NCBI GenBank assembly: GCA_032622095.1 | Contig: CP136063.1 | Span: forward strand, 13,001,814 to 13,065,813 | DNA length: 64,000 nt | DNA from: Siphonodentalium dalli | Lineage: Eukaryota; Mollusca; Scaphopoda; Gadilida; Siphonodentaliidae | Reading direction: 5' to 3' | Shown here: one piece after another, positions 22,381 through 34,360 of the stretch | Position numbering within the stretch: position 1 is the stretch's first letter | How the letters are laid out: every line of letters begins with the position of its first letter | Position numbers and translations under genes: made by a program | Notes under the pieces: generated by a model | Databases searched by the model: none | What the model was told of the DNA's origin: nothing | What the model saw: the letters and a program-made list of their open reading frames with translations, nothing else

Positions 22381-22545
22381 GAATATCCACACTTTTTCAG
22401 TGGATATGGGTTAAATCACATTCGTGATGACAAAACATTTGAATTTCCACTCGTGGCTAAAGCCACTCGTGGAAATTCAATGTTTTGTCATCACTCATGA
22501 GATATAACCCATATCCACAGAAAAAGTGTGGATATCCTCTATATA
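22381..22545. repeat. Long inverted repeat (foldback)
   Basis: Arms of about 80 bp meet at 'gtggctaaagccac'. Outer parts 'atatccacactttttc' and 'gaaaaagtgtggatat' and inner parts 'gatgacaaaaca' and 'tgttttgtcatc' are complementary, with some mismatches and a small indel. It is older than the palindromes at 15.8 and 23.8 kb, judging by the mismatches. Confidence 0.88.
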
Positions 22546-23714
22546 TCTCTCTAATTGTTTCCGATAGATTTGGGAGGAATATAGTAACCAGCATGTACGT
22601 CCGTTCGATATGGTTTCTGATTTATAACTCTAGTATTAGTTAACTGATTCGTATGTTACATGTCCGTGGTATTTGGAGTTGGAGTATAGTAGATCTCCAA
22701 GTATACAAATATTCGCCTTTATCTCATTCTGGTGAATGTAATGATTTCATAGAGACGTGAGAAATTAATGGACTGTCCCATTATGCAGAAGAATGACGTA
22801 GGACGCTCTCGTTCTACCATAAATGCAACCTGCTCAACGGAGAGCTTGCATCGGGTGGGTTCAGCTTTGGCAAATTCCACCGGAAACAAATGCGGAAAAT
22901 TACTCCAAAAATCAAACTTTGAGATAAAAAACTTGTTGACGATTGCACGTGGTTAGCAGTATCCAGGCACAACTTTAGTACGATTGTGTAAGTTTTAGAG
23001 TGGACCGTTTACTCCTGGTAGCGCGAAACGTTGTTAACGGGTGATATATATTACTCAAATTAAAAGGCACTCTTCTTGATGCCAAATTCAAATGGGTTTA
23101 TCAGAACGATATACCATAGATACGCCCCCAAATTTTCACTGCTCTACTATGAAAGCAACCTGCCCGACGGAAAGCGCGTACGCCCTGGGAAGGTCGAGCC
23201 TTTTGGAAAATTCCACCGAAACTCGTAAAAGGGAAAAAATGGAAAATCGCGAATCTAGTGTTTTATATATTGAACAATGCATGTGTTTGGTAGTAAATAT
23301 ACGGACGGCATTAAAGCTGACGGGTGGCATTATCGATTGTGATATAGTTATCTCTCGATTACAGTTAACTCTATTATATATGCATACTAAGTGTGATCAT
23401 CACTAAATCCAGCATTCCGATTGGTCGGCGCCCACGTGGCTAGTTGCAATTATTTATCGGTGAACGCGTAACAGCTCATAACTGCAGCATCATAATTACA
23501 TCGACACGTCATCAGTTTCGGAAAGAAGAACGCGTAATGTTTTGGACTCGCACAGGATTGACTTAATACATCATCGGGTTTCAATATAAAGAGAAATTGT
23601 TCCTGTTAACTTTTTCCAAGAGTGCTATGGGATATTTTGGGCTTGTTTTGTCACGATACACTTTTCGATTTAAATACATTTACAAAAGTGGCTTTTTCGC
23701 TAAATGTATATAAA
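22546..23714. other. No gene recognised
   Basis: Frames at 22768-22956 and 23092-23406 share the residues 'TCSTES/TCPTES' and similar nearby DNA ('gcaacctg.cc.acgga.agc', then 'aaattccaccg.aa'). This indicates two diverged copies of a repeat (about 22820-22905 and 23150-23225) and not a gene. Confidence 0.5.
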
Positions 23715-23875
23715 TATAAGGATTAACTGTCATGTGGACTGTTTTTTATGGAGATGTAACCGTGAGGTAAGTGGTCATAACTTGTGTGTAAAATCCGGAT
23801 TTTACACAAGTTATGACCACTTACCTCACGGTTACATCTCCATAAAAAAAATCCACATGACAGTTAATCCTTATA
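23715..23875. repeat. Almost loopless 161-bp palindrome
   Basis: The sequence from 23715 folds back on itself at 'aaaatccggatttt'. The arms include 'ggattaactgtcatgtgga' and 'aagtggtcataacttgtg'. Differences between the arms are limited to a 2-bp 'gt' indel near the centre and a few bases around the A/T run. It is close to a perfect cruciform-forming sequence. Confidence 0.93.
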
Positions 23876-24609
23876 CAAAGACGTTAATGACTATAGTGTA
23901 GCGAAGACGCTCTGAGTTAATTAATAAGCGGTCTTTCCTCCGCCATTAAAACTTTTGATATACATGTCGATTACTATATAATCCGACACGCCAAATTTCG
24001 TGACCGTTGAACAGGAGTTGGGCGTCCTGTGGAGGGATTATAATTAGCCCTAAAATATATCCCTACCGAATACAAATGAACTGATTGACTGGGTGAATGT
24101 TGACTCAGTTGGTCAGGACCATGATGCATTAGACAGTCATTAATCATCATGACATAGACCTTTGGAATATATTTCTTATTTAGAAATGTCAATGCAAGTC
24201 CACCATCGGATCACAAAGCACCAATATGCATTTCACGAAGAGAAACACACATATACGCATATACTCACATGGATGGGATGGGATACCATGGAAGTATATC
24301 TGATTCCATGGAATCTTACCTCTATTTATTTATCATATTCGATCGCTGTGGAAGCTTTTGCAACCGGTGTGTTCGTTAAGTCTGCGACAAACATACCAAA
24401 GAAGACAATTTGTGACCGACCCACCAACCAACTCGAAACTTCGCTACATATAATTCGTACATAATTACGAGTATGACCGTGGCAGCTACAGCGTCAATAA
24501 TTAATATTACATCGAAGTCACTATATGATTTCATACCTTTTACAACCATCCACTGATGATCATAAAACAAACGTGTTCTCTCAATTATATTTGTCCCACA
24601 CGTAAATAT
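23876..24609. other. No gene recognised
   Basis: Short frames only, with no recognisable domain or repeat. Confidence 0.5.
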
Positions 24610-25246
24610 CATGACAACCCTAATTGCATTCTGTTATCTTTGCAATTTATGATTTTCAAAATTGATCAGGTAGCTTGGTTCAGTATATACAATATCATAA
24701 ACATTGAGTACTCTTTTCAAGCAGATTTTATGTCCAGTCTGGGAATCGCCCCTGCTTCGCTGAGGTTACATTGTATCAGTCAATAAAGTCTTTCATTCCT
24801 AATTCATGCAGCGTCATGTCGCTACGGGACGCTCGACTAGAAACACATCATAAGAGTAACCATTCCCACATGGCGCTTGGCATGTATACGCATCTTGCCG
24901 ACTGAGACAACTTCCCCCTTTGGTCATGACAACCCTAATTGCATTCTGTTATCTTTGCAATTTATGATTTTCAAATTGGATCAGGTAGCTTGGTTCAGTA
25001 TATGCACTATCATAAACATTGAGTACTCTTTTCAAGCAGATTTGATTTCCAGTCTGGGAATCGTCCCTGCTTCGCTGAGGTTATATTGTATCAGTCAATA
25101 AAGTCTTTTCATTCCTTATTCCTGTATCGTCATGTCGTTATGGGACGCTCGACTAGAAACACATCATAATAATAACCATTCCCACATGGCGCTTGGCATA
25201 TATATATACGCATCTTGCCGATTGAGACAACTTCCCCCTTTGGTCA
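24610..25246. repeat. Tandem duplication, two copies of about 315 bp
   Basis: Copies start at 24610 and 24925 ('catgacaaccctaattgcat'). Each contains 'cctgcttcgctgaggtta', then 'gtatcagtcaataaagtc', and ends 'acaacttccccctttggtca'. Divergence is a few percent by eye. The AATAAAG near the middle suggests the unit may contain a retroposon or gene 3' end, but I cannot identify it. The parallel 74-76 codon frames in the two copies follow from the duplication. Confidence 0.9.
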
Positions 25247-25988
25247 TTAATATTTAATATAGTAATAATTTGGATCATATTATGAACTATTTTGAACGCA
25301 AAATGATGTTCCATTTCCTAGGAAGATAACTCCGATATTAGAGAAGCACCCCATTAAATGGACTCAAATGTTTTCTAAATGGGTTCATGTGTAATATACA
25401 TGTAACATGCTTTTTAAAAGATTCTAAAACAACTGCCATTAACAGGCGCGTGTAAATCATATCAACTTTGTTCTTATTGTCATTAATAACTCTCCAATGT
25501 CGAGATATCGTATTTCAAAACTAGTGTTATGTACACATTACCTTTACAGTGGCATTATCAATCAAAGTCGAATTAAGCAAATAAAACATCAAAGTAAAAT
25601 CAGAACTTGACGGTTAACACTGGACAAGGTCAATGATTGTCAAATATTCTGACAAATCACACTTAGACTAAACTATTTGATTTTACTATGTGATTGGCGA
25701 TGTTTTTGACAGTTTTGTTTGCATAATATTTATTTCAACACACAGTGTATCTATTATCCACGTTCTTCTTGGTGGTGATGTTTTACAGACTTTTATAATT
25801 TTATCACATTACCCACCCTGGGTGTCTTGGTTTCCTTCAATTGTGTATCTATGTTCCAACTGAAACCACTTGCATCTGTCAGGATGCAGCAAGCGGCACA
25901 TATATAGAAATGACGTTTCCTATTATCAATTTGGTTATAAAATAAATTACATTTATGGCGACTTCATCGTCTACGCCCCATATCTTTT
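25247..25988. other. No gene recognised
   Basis: No coding or repeat signal identified. Confidence 0.5.
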
Positions 25989-26564
25989 AGAGTATTCCAC
26001 GTCATCTTAATTCAATTCACACAGATTAATTCAACGTATGAAATGTACCATCGACTACTTGGCTTTTATAGCTGAGCTTACTAAAAACAAAGCGATCAGT
26101 TGGTTTAAACATATTTTATTAGCAAAAGCTAGAGGGATAAAGACACACGTTTAATACAACTTAAGCGTTCAGTTCGCAATGCTTCGTTGTGAGATGGACA
26201 CTTACAATCATTATTTAAACGGGAAGGACACGTTCGAACGACCAATTGCCGACTGAAATTTACGTGGTGTTATCTTCTTGAGTTCGTGTGAGATGATTGT
26301 TTTGAAGCGTTTGTTTTTATATGTAAATAAATGATTGGTCAATCGATTGGCGAAATTAGTTATTTCAACATTTCAATATAATTTAGAGTATTCCACGTCA
26401 TCTTCATTCAAGTCACGCAGATCAATTCTACGTATGAAATATAGCTGATCTTACCAAAAACAAAGCGATCAGTTGGTTTAAACATATTTTATTAGCAAAA
26501 TCTAGAGGGGTAAAGACACAAGTTTAAAAACAACTTACGCGACCAGTTAGCAATGCTTCGTTGC
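25989..26564. repeat. Diverged direct duplication (about 200 bp, 396 bp apart)
   Basis: 25989-26191 and 26385-26564 share 'agagtattccacgtcatctt', then 'caaagcgatcagttggttta' and 'tagcaatgcttcgttg'-like ends. The second copy has a deletion of about 25 bp. The intervening 190 bp contains the segment that resembles 18065-18170. Confidence 0.85.
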
Positions 26565-26706
26565 GTACATGTTGCTCCTAAACAGATATATAAGTACACT
26601 TTTAATGTAGTCATCCAAATTTAAAAACACTTGATGTATCATATTGGATTGCAGCTTGGCGGCAAGCGGCCACCTTGCTGATATGGAAGGTTATTAGGGT
26701 CACAAT

Positions 26707-26951
26707 CCTAACTTCACATTTTAATTCTAACTTAACATTTTAATTCTTATATTTTAATTCTAACTTAACATTTTAATTCTTGTATTTTAATTCTATTTAC
26801 ATTCTATTTACATTCTATTTACATTCTACTTACATTCTATTTACATTCTATTTACATTCTATTTACATTCTATTTACATTCTATTTACATTCTATTTACA
26901 TTCTATAAACATTCTAGAAACATTCTAGAAACATTCTAGAAACATTCTAGG
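26707..26951. repeat. Composite short tandem array (about 35 bp, then 11 bp)
   Basis: Two copies of a unit 'ttctaacttaacattttaat' plus 'tcttRtatttt' precede about a dozen copies of the 11-mer 'attctatttac'. These grade into four or five copies of 'attctagaaac', ending at 'cattctagggg'. The change of consensus along the array suggests stepwise expansion. Confidence 0.9.
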
Positions 26952-27260
26952 GGCTCGTTCGCGAGCGATAAGCATATACGCGTACGCGAGATCTACCCTA
27001 TACCATTCGATGTTTTGGCGGGAAAATCTAAAAATAGATGATATATATAGTAATTGATTAACTATATATATATGTCGGAGACCAACGAACCTACTTCGTG
27101 ATGTTCTAGGTTTCCCGAAGTTCTACGTCGCTGACCAATCAAAATTAACGTTACTGATCAATTACCAATCAAAATTAACGTTACTCATCAATTACTATGG
27201 TTGACTTTGACTCCATTTCCATTGCTTGAGTTCCATCTCGAATTTCATAATAATTAACAT
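26952..27260. other. No gene recognised
   Basis: Contains a short direct repeat: 'accaatcaaaattaacgtta' occurs twice near 27135-27185. Confidence 0.5.
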
Positions 27261-27464
27261 TATCAAATCTGTCAATTTCTTACTGTACGAAACAGTACGA
27301 TTAAATTACTTAGAACCATATAATTTTGTCTCATTTACAAAATTTGGTTCCGATCGGATAGAAAATGTTTGAGTTATCGCACCATGCGTAAAGTGTATAC
27401 GGACATACAGAGAGACGGGCGGACGGACGCATGACGAGTGGTCAATCCGGACGTCGACAATATG
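27261..27464 (+). repeat. Dispersed repeat, left member of an inverted pair
   Basis: About 200 bp running from 'tatcaaatctgtcaatttc' to 'ggacgtcgacaatatg', matched in reverse complement at 30277-30476 with few differences. A more diverged relative lies at 7285-7425. The pair faces inward around the 25-bp arrays and could be the long terminal inverted repeats of a 3.2-kb element. Confidence 0.85.
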
Positions 27465-27689
27465 ATTTAGCATAAATGTTTTGCCTAAATTTGTATTTTA
27501 TATTTTCGATACAGTTGTATTTAGGGTGATTACAGACAAGCATTGGAAATATGGTAAAATGTTCATATAACTTGTTTACAAGTCATGAATCAATTGATAA
27601 ACAAAAACAAACAGGATAATAATGGGTGCTGCGGGTTTATACGATTCTTATCTGTTCTCAGACTTTATAACTGAAACAAATACCAAGCC

Positions 27690-27860
27690 TAAATGTAAAA
27701 CGTGGGTGGGTACCCTGCATGAAATTGGAAAACTAATCCTTCAAATAAGGGTTGATTTGGAGGTAAAAAGAGGGTGGGTACCCCGCATGAAATTGGAAAA
27801 CAAATTCCTTTCAAATGGGGGGGGGGTGGGTACCCAAAAGGCGGGAAAAAAAATTTCAGC
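27690..27860. repeat. Two-copy tandem repeat with G-rich tract
   Basis: The segment 'gtgggtacccYgcatgaaat' plus 'tggaaaac' is repeated at about 27704 and 27773, with a degenerate third match after a G run near 27818. The frames here (27622-27960 and 27689-28087) are built on this repeat. Confidence 0.75.
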
Positions 27861-28584
27861 CTACTGTCATGGCACTTTTTTCCGACCGCCCCCCTGGGCA
27901 AGCTCCAAATGTCCAATAGGCAAACAAGAATTGTTTTTCGAGTCAAATATTTTTTTATAATTGAGTGAATTATGTAGACAAAACTTTTACAATTCCCGTT
28001 TCCGAATTTCAGAACTTTTCGTCTTTTGACATTTGTAATAAATTTTATGAAACATATCGTCAGCAAATTTACAATATGTTTCGCCATTCATGTTCATGGT
28101 ATTACTACCCTGCTGGACAAAACAGGTGTCCACTTAACCGTGGTGCGGTTAGAGTTGTCACCGTGGCCGAAATGCAACTACATCGCAGCTCCACCGACTA
28201 ACAACATTTGGGCCGTCGTGTACTTGTGAACTAGAACCAAGTGCGGTTAACACGTCGGCAATGATTGGGTTGTCAGTGGACACATATTGCTAAAACGCCA
28301 AATACACGATCATTACATAGATTACACGCATGTGTGTATCAACCCTTAGACCTGATCAGACAGCATAAGATGCAAAACATGGAAATCACATCATGCTAGA
28401 AAGTATTGAATGCTATTTAAAGCGATATCCATATTTTTTAGTTTAATTTATTGTTTTGTTATTTTTGGACACAATTTCACATCAAAGCCATGTGAATGCT
28501 GATCAATCTGTTGAACGCCATGTTGTCAGATGGTATAAGACGTGTGGGTCCATTACTAGTTTGAGAAATAATGGCCATGGGAAA
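27861..28584. other. No gene recognised
   Basis: Short frames at 27965-28229 show no recognisable domain. Confidence 0.5.
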
Positions 28585-29246
28585 CTGTAATTAGAACCTG
28601 AGCTAATTGATGTAATTAGACCCGTAGCTAGCCGTTGTAATTATACCACGGAGCTAATCATGTAATTAGACCTGAAGCTACTCGATGTAATTAGACCAGG
28701 AGCTAGCCGATGTAATTAGACACAGAGCTAATCGATGTATTTATACCATGGGCTAAGCGATGTAATTAGACCCGGAGCTAATGGTTGTAATTAGACCCGG
28801 AGCTAGCCGATGTAATTTGACCTGGAGCTAATCGATGTAGTTAGACCCTGAGTTAACTGATGTAATTAGATCCGGAGCTAATCGATGTATTTATACCATA
28901 GGCTAAGCGATGTAATTAGACCCGGAGCTAATGGATGTAATTAGACCCGGAGCTAATGGTTGTAATTAGACCCGGAGCTAGCCAATGTAATTTGACCTGG
29001 AGCTAATCGATGTAGTTAGACCCTGAGCTAACTGATGTAATTAGATCCGGAGCTAATCGATGTAATTAGACCTGGAGCTAATCGATGTAATTAGACCCGG
29101 AGCTAGCCGATGTAATTAGACATGGAGCTATCCAATATAATTGAACATGGAGCTAGCCGATATAACTAGACTCGGAGCTAATCGATGTAATTAGACCCGG
29201 AACTAGCCGATATATTAATTAGACCCGGAACAAGCCGATGTAATTA
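28585..29246. repeat. 25-bp minisatellite A, about 26 copies
   Basis: Unit close to 'gatgtaattagacccggagc' plus 'taatc'. Copies vary at several positions. A higher-order pattern is visible: a block containing 'gatgtatttataccatRggc' occurs near 28735 and again near 28885, with matching neighbours. There are no unique spacers, so it is not a CRISPR array. Confidence 0.95.
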
Positions 29247-29385
29247 ATGTGTCTGACATTTGCAGAATGAGGTCCCCAGAGGGTGAATTTAGTGATGCTA
29301 TCCCACACAGCTTCATTGGCTTGTGCTTCAGAAAATAAAAATAATAATTAAGTAGCGCTCTCGCATTTAAAGATGCATGATCCGA

Positions 29386-29755
29386 TTAAGCACCCTGCAT
29401 TTATTAAGCACCCTGCATTTACTATTTATTAAGCACCCTGCATTTACTATTTATTAAGCACCCTGCATTTACTATTTATTAAGCACCCTGCATTTACTAT
29501 TTATTAAGCACCCTGCATTTACTATTTATTAAGCACCCTGCATTTACTATTTATTAAGCACCCTGCATTTACTATTTATTAAGCACCCTGCATTTACTAT
29601 TTATTAAGCACACTGCATTTACTATTTATTAAGCACCCTGCATTTACTATTTATTAAGCATCCTGCATTTACTATTTATTAAGCACCCTGCATTTACTAT
29701 TTATTAAGCACCCTGCATTTACTATTTATTAAGCACCCTGCATTTACGATTTATT
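29386..29755. repeat. 25-bp minisatellite B, about 14 copies
   Basis: Highly uniform unit: 'taagcaccctgcatttacta' plus 'tttat'. Only single-base variants occur ('cacactg', 'catcctg', 'ttacgat'). The uniformity implies a more recent expansion than neighbouring array A, which has the same period but unrelated sequence. Confidence 0.96.
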
Positions 29756-30276
29756 TGGATTCCGGGATAACAAATATTTGATTTGAGTCAAGGAACCAAC
29801 CTATCAAAGCTCAGAGTTATCAGATATCTATATTTTTTAAATGTATTATTTTTCAACATCGAGACGTATTAGTAGTAGCCCAGTAAAATGTCGACGATTG
29901 ATAACTCGAGGGTTGTGTTGATAATAAGTCCAAATTTCATCGAACAACTTGTTAATAAATAACACGTTTCGGGCAATTTTGTACTATAGTTGACAGTAGT
30001 TAGCATTATTTTTGGGAAATTAATTCATTCTGATAACTGAAGCGGCATTTCTAAAAAAAAATCCTTGTTGGAGTCTGATTATATGGGGACCATCGAATCG
30101 AATTGACTACCTTTACAAAAAATTTGGCCTGATAAACTTGAAATTGACTTTGCATGGCCTTATATAAATTTTATCATTAAGGCCAATACAAATTGCGTTA
30201 TTTACATCCCCTCCCTTCCTCAATTTTTAGTCCCTTCCTCAATTTTGATGTGTACCCATACCATAGTATGGTACAC
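29756..30276. other. No gene recognised
   Basis: Ends with the small palindrome 'acccataccatagtatggta' immediately before the inverted dispersed repeat. Confidence 0.5.
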
Positions 30277-30476
30277 ATATTGTCGACGTCCGGATTGACC
30301 ACTCGTCATTCGTCCGTCCGTCTCTCTGTCTGTCAGTATACACTTTACGCATGGTGCGATAACTCAAACATTTTCTATCCGATCGGAACCAACTTTTGTA
30401 AATGAGACAAAAATATATGGTTCTAAGTAATTTAATCGTACTGTTTCGTACAGTAGGAAATTGACAGATTTGATAC
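30277..30476 (-). repeat. Dispersed repeat, right member of an inverted pair
   Basis: Reverse complement of 27261-27464, from 'ttgtcgacgtccggattgac' to 'gaaattgacagatttgata'. Confidence 0.85.
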
Positions 30477-31619
30477 TATAGAGATGCGACACTGTGTCAT
30501 TGAATGTGACTACCAGATCGTATTCAGTACTGTGATGACGGAACAAAAATACTAATCGCGAGCGCGATAACTCTATTACTATATTGTGTTAACTCATGAA
30601 TGTTCGGGTATTGACTGGAGTCTTACGTGACAATACGTGCATATAAAAGTTGCTTAATTTTTCTGAGTTGTTCTGAAATGAAACGATAAAATAAATGGTT
30701 TAACCAATATTCGAAATTTAAATGAATCTCCCGACGGATTTCAAATGGAATATAAACGAATCTCACAATGGATCAGGAAATAGTTATACATTATGGAATT
30801 GTGTTGATCCTGCACGACCTAGGTTTACACATATCAGCAATATATAAAATATTTCCAATTGCACCCGGTTGCAGTCTGGTAAATATCCTCTCTACATGTA
30901 TGTATCTATTTTCAAAATATGTAAACTCTAGTTGAATTGGAGCTTAACAACAGATATGTCATGGATATGTCTACAACACAGTGACTGGAAAGTCATGATT
31001 GAGTTCACTGTTATCAACTTAAAATGTATCTCAGCCAAGTAGCCAACACACTTTCGGTTCATGTAATAGCTTTCAGGGAAAATGATATCTCACTGGATAT
31101 GCAGGGAATTTGCTGGGATATGTATCATTTATTTTTGTAAAATTGGATGCACACACCTTATACTAGTGTTGTATGTTCATCTATCTGCTTCTGATATGTT
31201 ACTGTATTTGTCCACTACATCGAAGCATTAGCATTTCCAGCAGTATGGAATTTGACCACCCAGATAGGAAGAGCATACTCTCATCCCACACTGACATAGA
31301 AACTCCAATACATGCACATGTACATGTATGTGAGACAAATGCCTATCAACCAGTTAAAAAAAACAATTCCAGTATTAACCAAGTTTTGTCAATGAAGCTG
31401 TTTCTGAAACAGGTTAAGCTGTCATTTGATATAAAGGAGATCGGTAACGTTGCTGTTGTTGTTGGAATCTGATTACCACATCGGATAGTGTACCTTTAAC
31501 GAATTTAGGTTGACTGTGCAATTCCAAAGCGCCACTTTAACTCATACATAATAGATAACGGCAGAAGTTATAAATACTAGATACCGGTGCAATTATTTAA
31601 CATCATCAGATTGCCCTTC
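30477..31619. other. No gene recognised
   Basis: A 99-codon frame at 31173-31472 has no recognisable domain. Confidence 0.5.
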
Positions 31620-32585
31620 ATGCATCATATAGCAACTCAGCAGGATCCACCAGCTTCATAACACATGATCGGGACCCACCAGGTTCATGACACATGATCG
31701 GGACCTTTTAAACCGGGGAGATAATGGGTGGGGGCATCATTAACCCTAGTTATGCCGCCATGTTATGCCCCACATTACCAGGACCCACCACCAGCATCAT
31801 AGCACATTACCAGGACCCACCACCAGCATCATAGCATATTAGCAGGACCCACCAGCAGCATCGCAGCAGGACACAGCAGCAGCATCATAGCACATTATCA
31901 GGACCCACCACCAGCATCATAGCACATTAGCAGGTCCCACCAGCAGCATCGTAGCAGGACCCACCAGCAGCATCATAACACATTACCAGGACCGACCACC
32001 AGCATCATAGCGCATTAGCAGGACCCACCACCAGCATCATAGCACATTACCAGGACCCACCACCAGCATCAGTGCACATTAGGAGGACCCACCAGCAGCA
32101 TCGTAGCAGGACCTATCACCAGCATCATAGCACATTATCAGGACCCACCACCAGCATCATAGCACATTAGTAGGACCCACGAGCAGCATCATACACATTG
32201 GCAGGACCCATCAGCAGCATCATAGCACATTAGCAGGACCCACCACCAGCATCATACACATTAGCAGGACCCATCAGCAGCAACATAGCACATTAGCAGG
32301 ACCCACCACCACCAGCATACACATTATCAGGACCCACCAGCAGCATCATAGCACATTAGCAGGACCCACCAACAACATCGTTGCACATTAGCAGGACCCA
32401 CCACCAGCATCATACACATTAGCAGGACCCACCAGCAGCATCGTTGCACATTAGCAGGACCCACCACCAGCATCATACACATTAGCAGGACCCACCACCA
32501 GCAGCATACACATTAGCAGGACCCACCACCAGCATCGTATCAGGACCTATCACCAGCATCATACACATTAGCAGGACCACTTGAC
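31620..32585 (+). repeat. Minisatellite array, unit about 30 bp ('CAGCATCAT' family)
   Basis: More than 20 irregular copies of 'cattagcaggacccaccacc' plus 'agcatcatagca', with variants in which 'cat' blocks are lost. The array ends at 32585 with 'aggaccacttgaccagggat', an end motif that recurs in the related arrays (34.3, 41.5 and 41.9-43.3 kb). Confidence 0.9.
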
Positions 32586-33044
32586 CAGGGATGGAAACAC
32601 ACGATACACTTCAACTTGAATTCACCACACGTTAAAGATACATGTCCGATATCACACCATAACGCTACTATGGAGACGTGTTCTACACCTGAACATAATT
32701 ATATCGTGCTAATACGCCAACTAACAGGAGGTTCTGATGAACAAAACTATATTTTTTTAATACGTTTTGAAAAGTCAAATATGATCGACTCTGATAAACG
32801 AGCGTCCATGCTTTAGTTTCCCAAAAAGAAATAAACAATAAAGAGCGTTTTCAATTATGGTAATTTTGGTAAAACACATGGACGCTTTTGTGGATTTTCG
32901 CTATTCACGTGTCATACAAATGGTGGTAATGACAAGTATTTTGAATTTGGAAAGACTTACTAAATTGGTGTTAAATCGGACCGTGTATCTTTAAGAATAT
33001 CATATCTCGGACGGTAGATCTTTAGAGACCAGCTATCCGGACGA
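32586..33044. other. No gene recognised
   Basis: A 66-codon frame at 32616-32816 has no recognisable features. Confidence 0.45.
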
Positions 33045-33225
33045 CCATCACCCCCCCCCCCCCCCCGACCCCACCGTCCTCGGGTACATGCGGGTCTAGC
33101 TATTTGGGCGACCATTACATCCCCGTCCTCGGTTACACGCGGGTCTAACTATCCGGGCGACCATTACACCCCCATCCTCTGTTGCACGAGCCTAGCTATT
33201 AAGGCGATCATCACATCCCCTACTT
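33045..33225. repeat. Poly(C) tract and short tandem repeat of about 50 bp
   Basis: About 16 C's are followed by three or four diverged copies of a unit with 'gggcgaccattacatccccg' and 'cgggtctagctat'. Confidence 0.8.
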
Positions 33226-33239
33226 GTTAAGTGGTTTTG

Positions 33240-34275
33240 TTAATTTGCAATAAATAGTAAATAGTATGCTATTTTCAAGTTCATATGCTATGTTATGTAA
33301 ACAAAATACAGGTTCTGTGACGTTTTTGGCTTTTGTTTACATAACAGAGCATATGTACTTGATAATAATATATCATTTACGCGATATTTATGAGCGGTAT
33401 GAGAAAACAGTCCGTCTATATTTGGTATTCGTTCTGTTTATGTCGGTTTTGATGGATGTTAATATGTTAACAGCAATACCCACCGCCAACGCTTACCGTA
33501 TCTTTAACAATACCCACCGCCAATGCTTACCGTATCTTTAACAATACCCACCGACAACGCTTACCGTATCTTTAAGAACAAGTGTCGTCATTTTTTTTGC
33601 GGTGTTTGTCTAATACGAGCGACGTGTCTGTATCAAACATTCAAGAACATATATAACTATTTAAAGCTATTTTAATTGTGGCGACACTGGTGTTTGAAAA
33701 ACTACAGGAATAGGCTTCTCAAATAATCCTGACTCGAAACACCCAACACGGCCATTAATACAAACATTTACAATATAAAACAAATTTGATTGTTTTATAC
33801 ACATTGTGGCTTTCCCTCGATTTCTAATTCAGATCGACCAATCACCTCAAAAATGACAAAATTCAAATTAAATAACGGCATTTATTCTTAAAGACACGGG
33901 TTGTCTTCACGGTGTGTATGCTGTTAAAATAGTAACAACCGTTAAAACTGCCACAAACGGAAAGAATATTAAATTATAGACATGTATTGTTCTTATACCA
34001 ATCTTAAATATTGCGTAAATAGTACGTTATTGTCAAATGCATACGTGTTATGTAAACAAATTAAAGCCAGGTTATGTAACCTTTTTTGGCTTTTGATTAC
34101 ACAACAGAGCATATGAATTTGACAATAACATATTATTTACGCGATATTTATGATTGGTATAAGAACAAGCCCCATCTATATTTTAATATTCTTTCTGCTT
34201 ATGGGGGTTTTAACGGATGTGACTATTTAAGAGCAATACCCACCACGAAGGCCGTCCGTGCCTTTAACAGCAATT
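33240..34275. repeat. Two diverged copies of a repeat of about 300 bp, with a 34-bp array
   Basis: Copy 1 (33240-33510) and copy 2 (34005-34250) share 'gttatgtaaacaaa', then 'acagagcatatg', 'atttacgcgatatttatga' and 'agcaatacccacc'. Each contains an imperfect hairpin formed by 'catatgctatgttatgtaaa' and its complement near 'tttacataacagagcatatg'. Copy 1 ends in three tandem 34-bp units ('caatacccaccgccaacgct' plus 'taccgtatctttaa'). 'gcggtgtttgtYtaatacga' follows at 33590 and recurs at 37580, a third related site. The parallel frames in the two copies reflect the shared DNA. Confidence 0.75.
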
Positions 34276-34360
34276 GTTTGACCTGCCAGCATCAGAGCAA
34301 TTCAGCAGAACCACCAGCATCATGGTAACTCCGCATGGCCACTTTACCAGGGGTGATTAC
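34276..34360 (+). repeat. Solitary unit of the 'CAGCATCAT' family
   Basis: Contains 'gccagcatcagagcaattca', then 'gcagaaccaccagcatcatg', and ends 'ccactttaccaggggtg'. It looks like an unexpanded or collapsed copy of the arrays at 31.6, 38.1 and 41.9 kb. Confidence 0.7.

Noticed and set aside
24610-25246. Tandem gene duplication suggested by two matching 74-76 codon frames
   Set aside because: The identity is at DNA level across the whole 315-bp unit, including non-coding parts; no protein family is seen.
28585-29755. CRISPR-like regular 25-bp repeats
   Set aside because: Units are contiguous with no unique spacers, and the window is eukaryotic; these are minisatellites.
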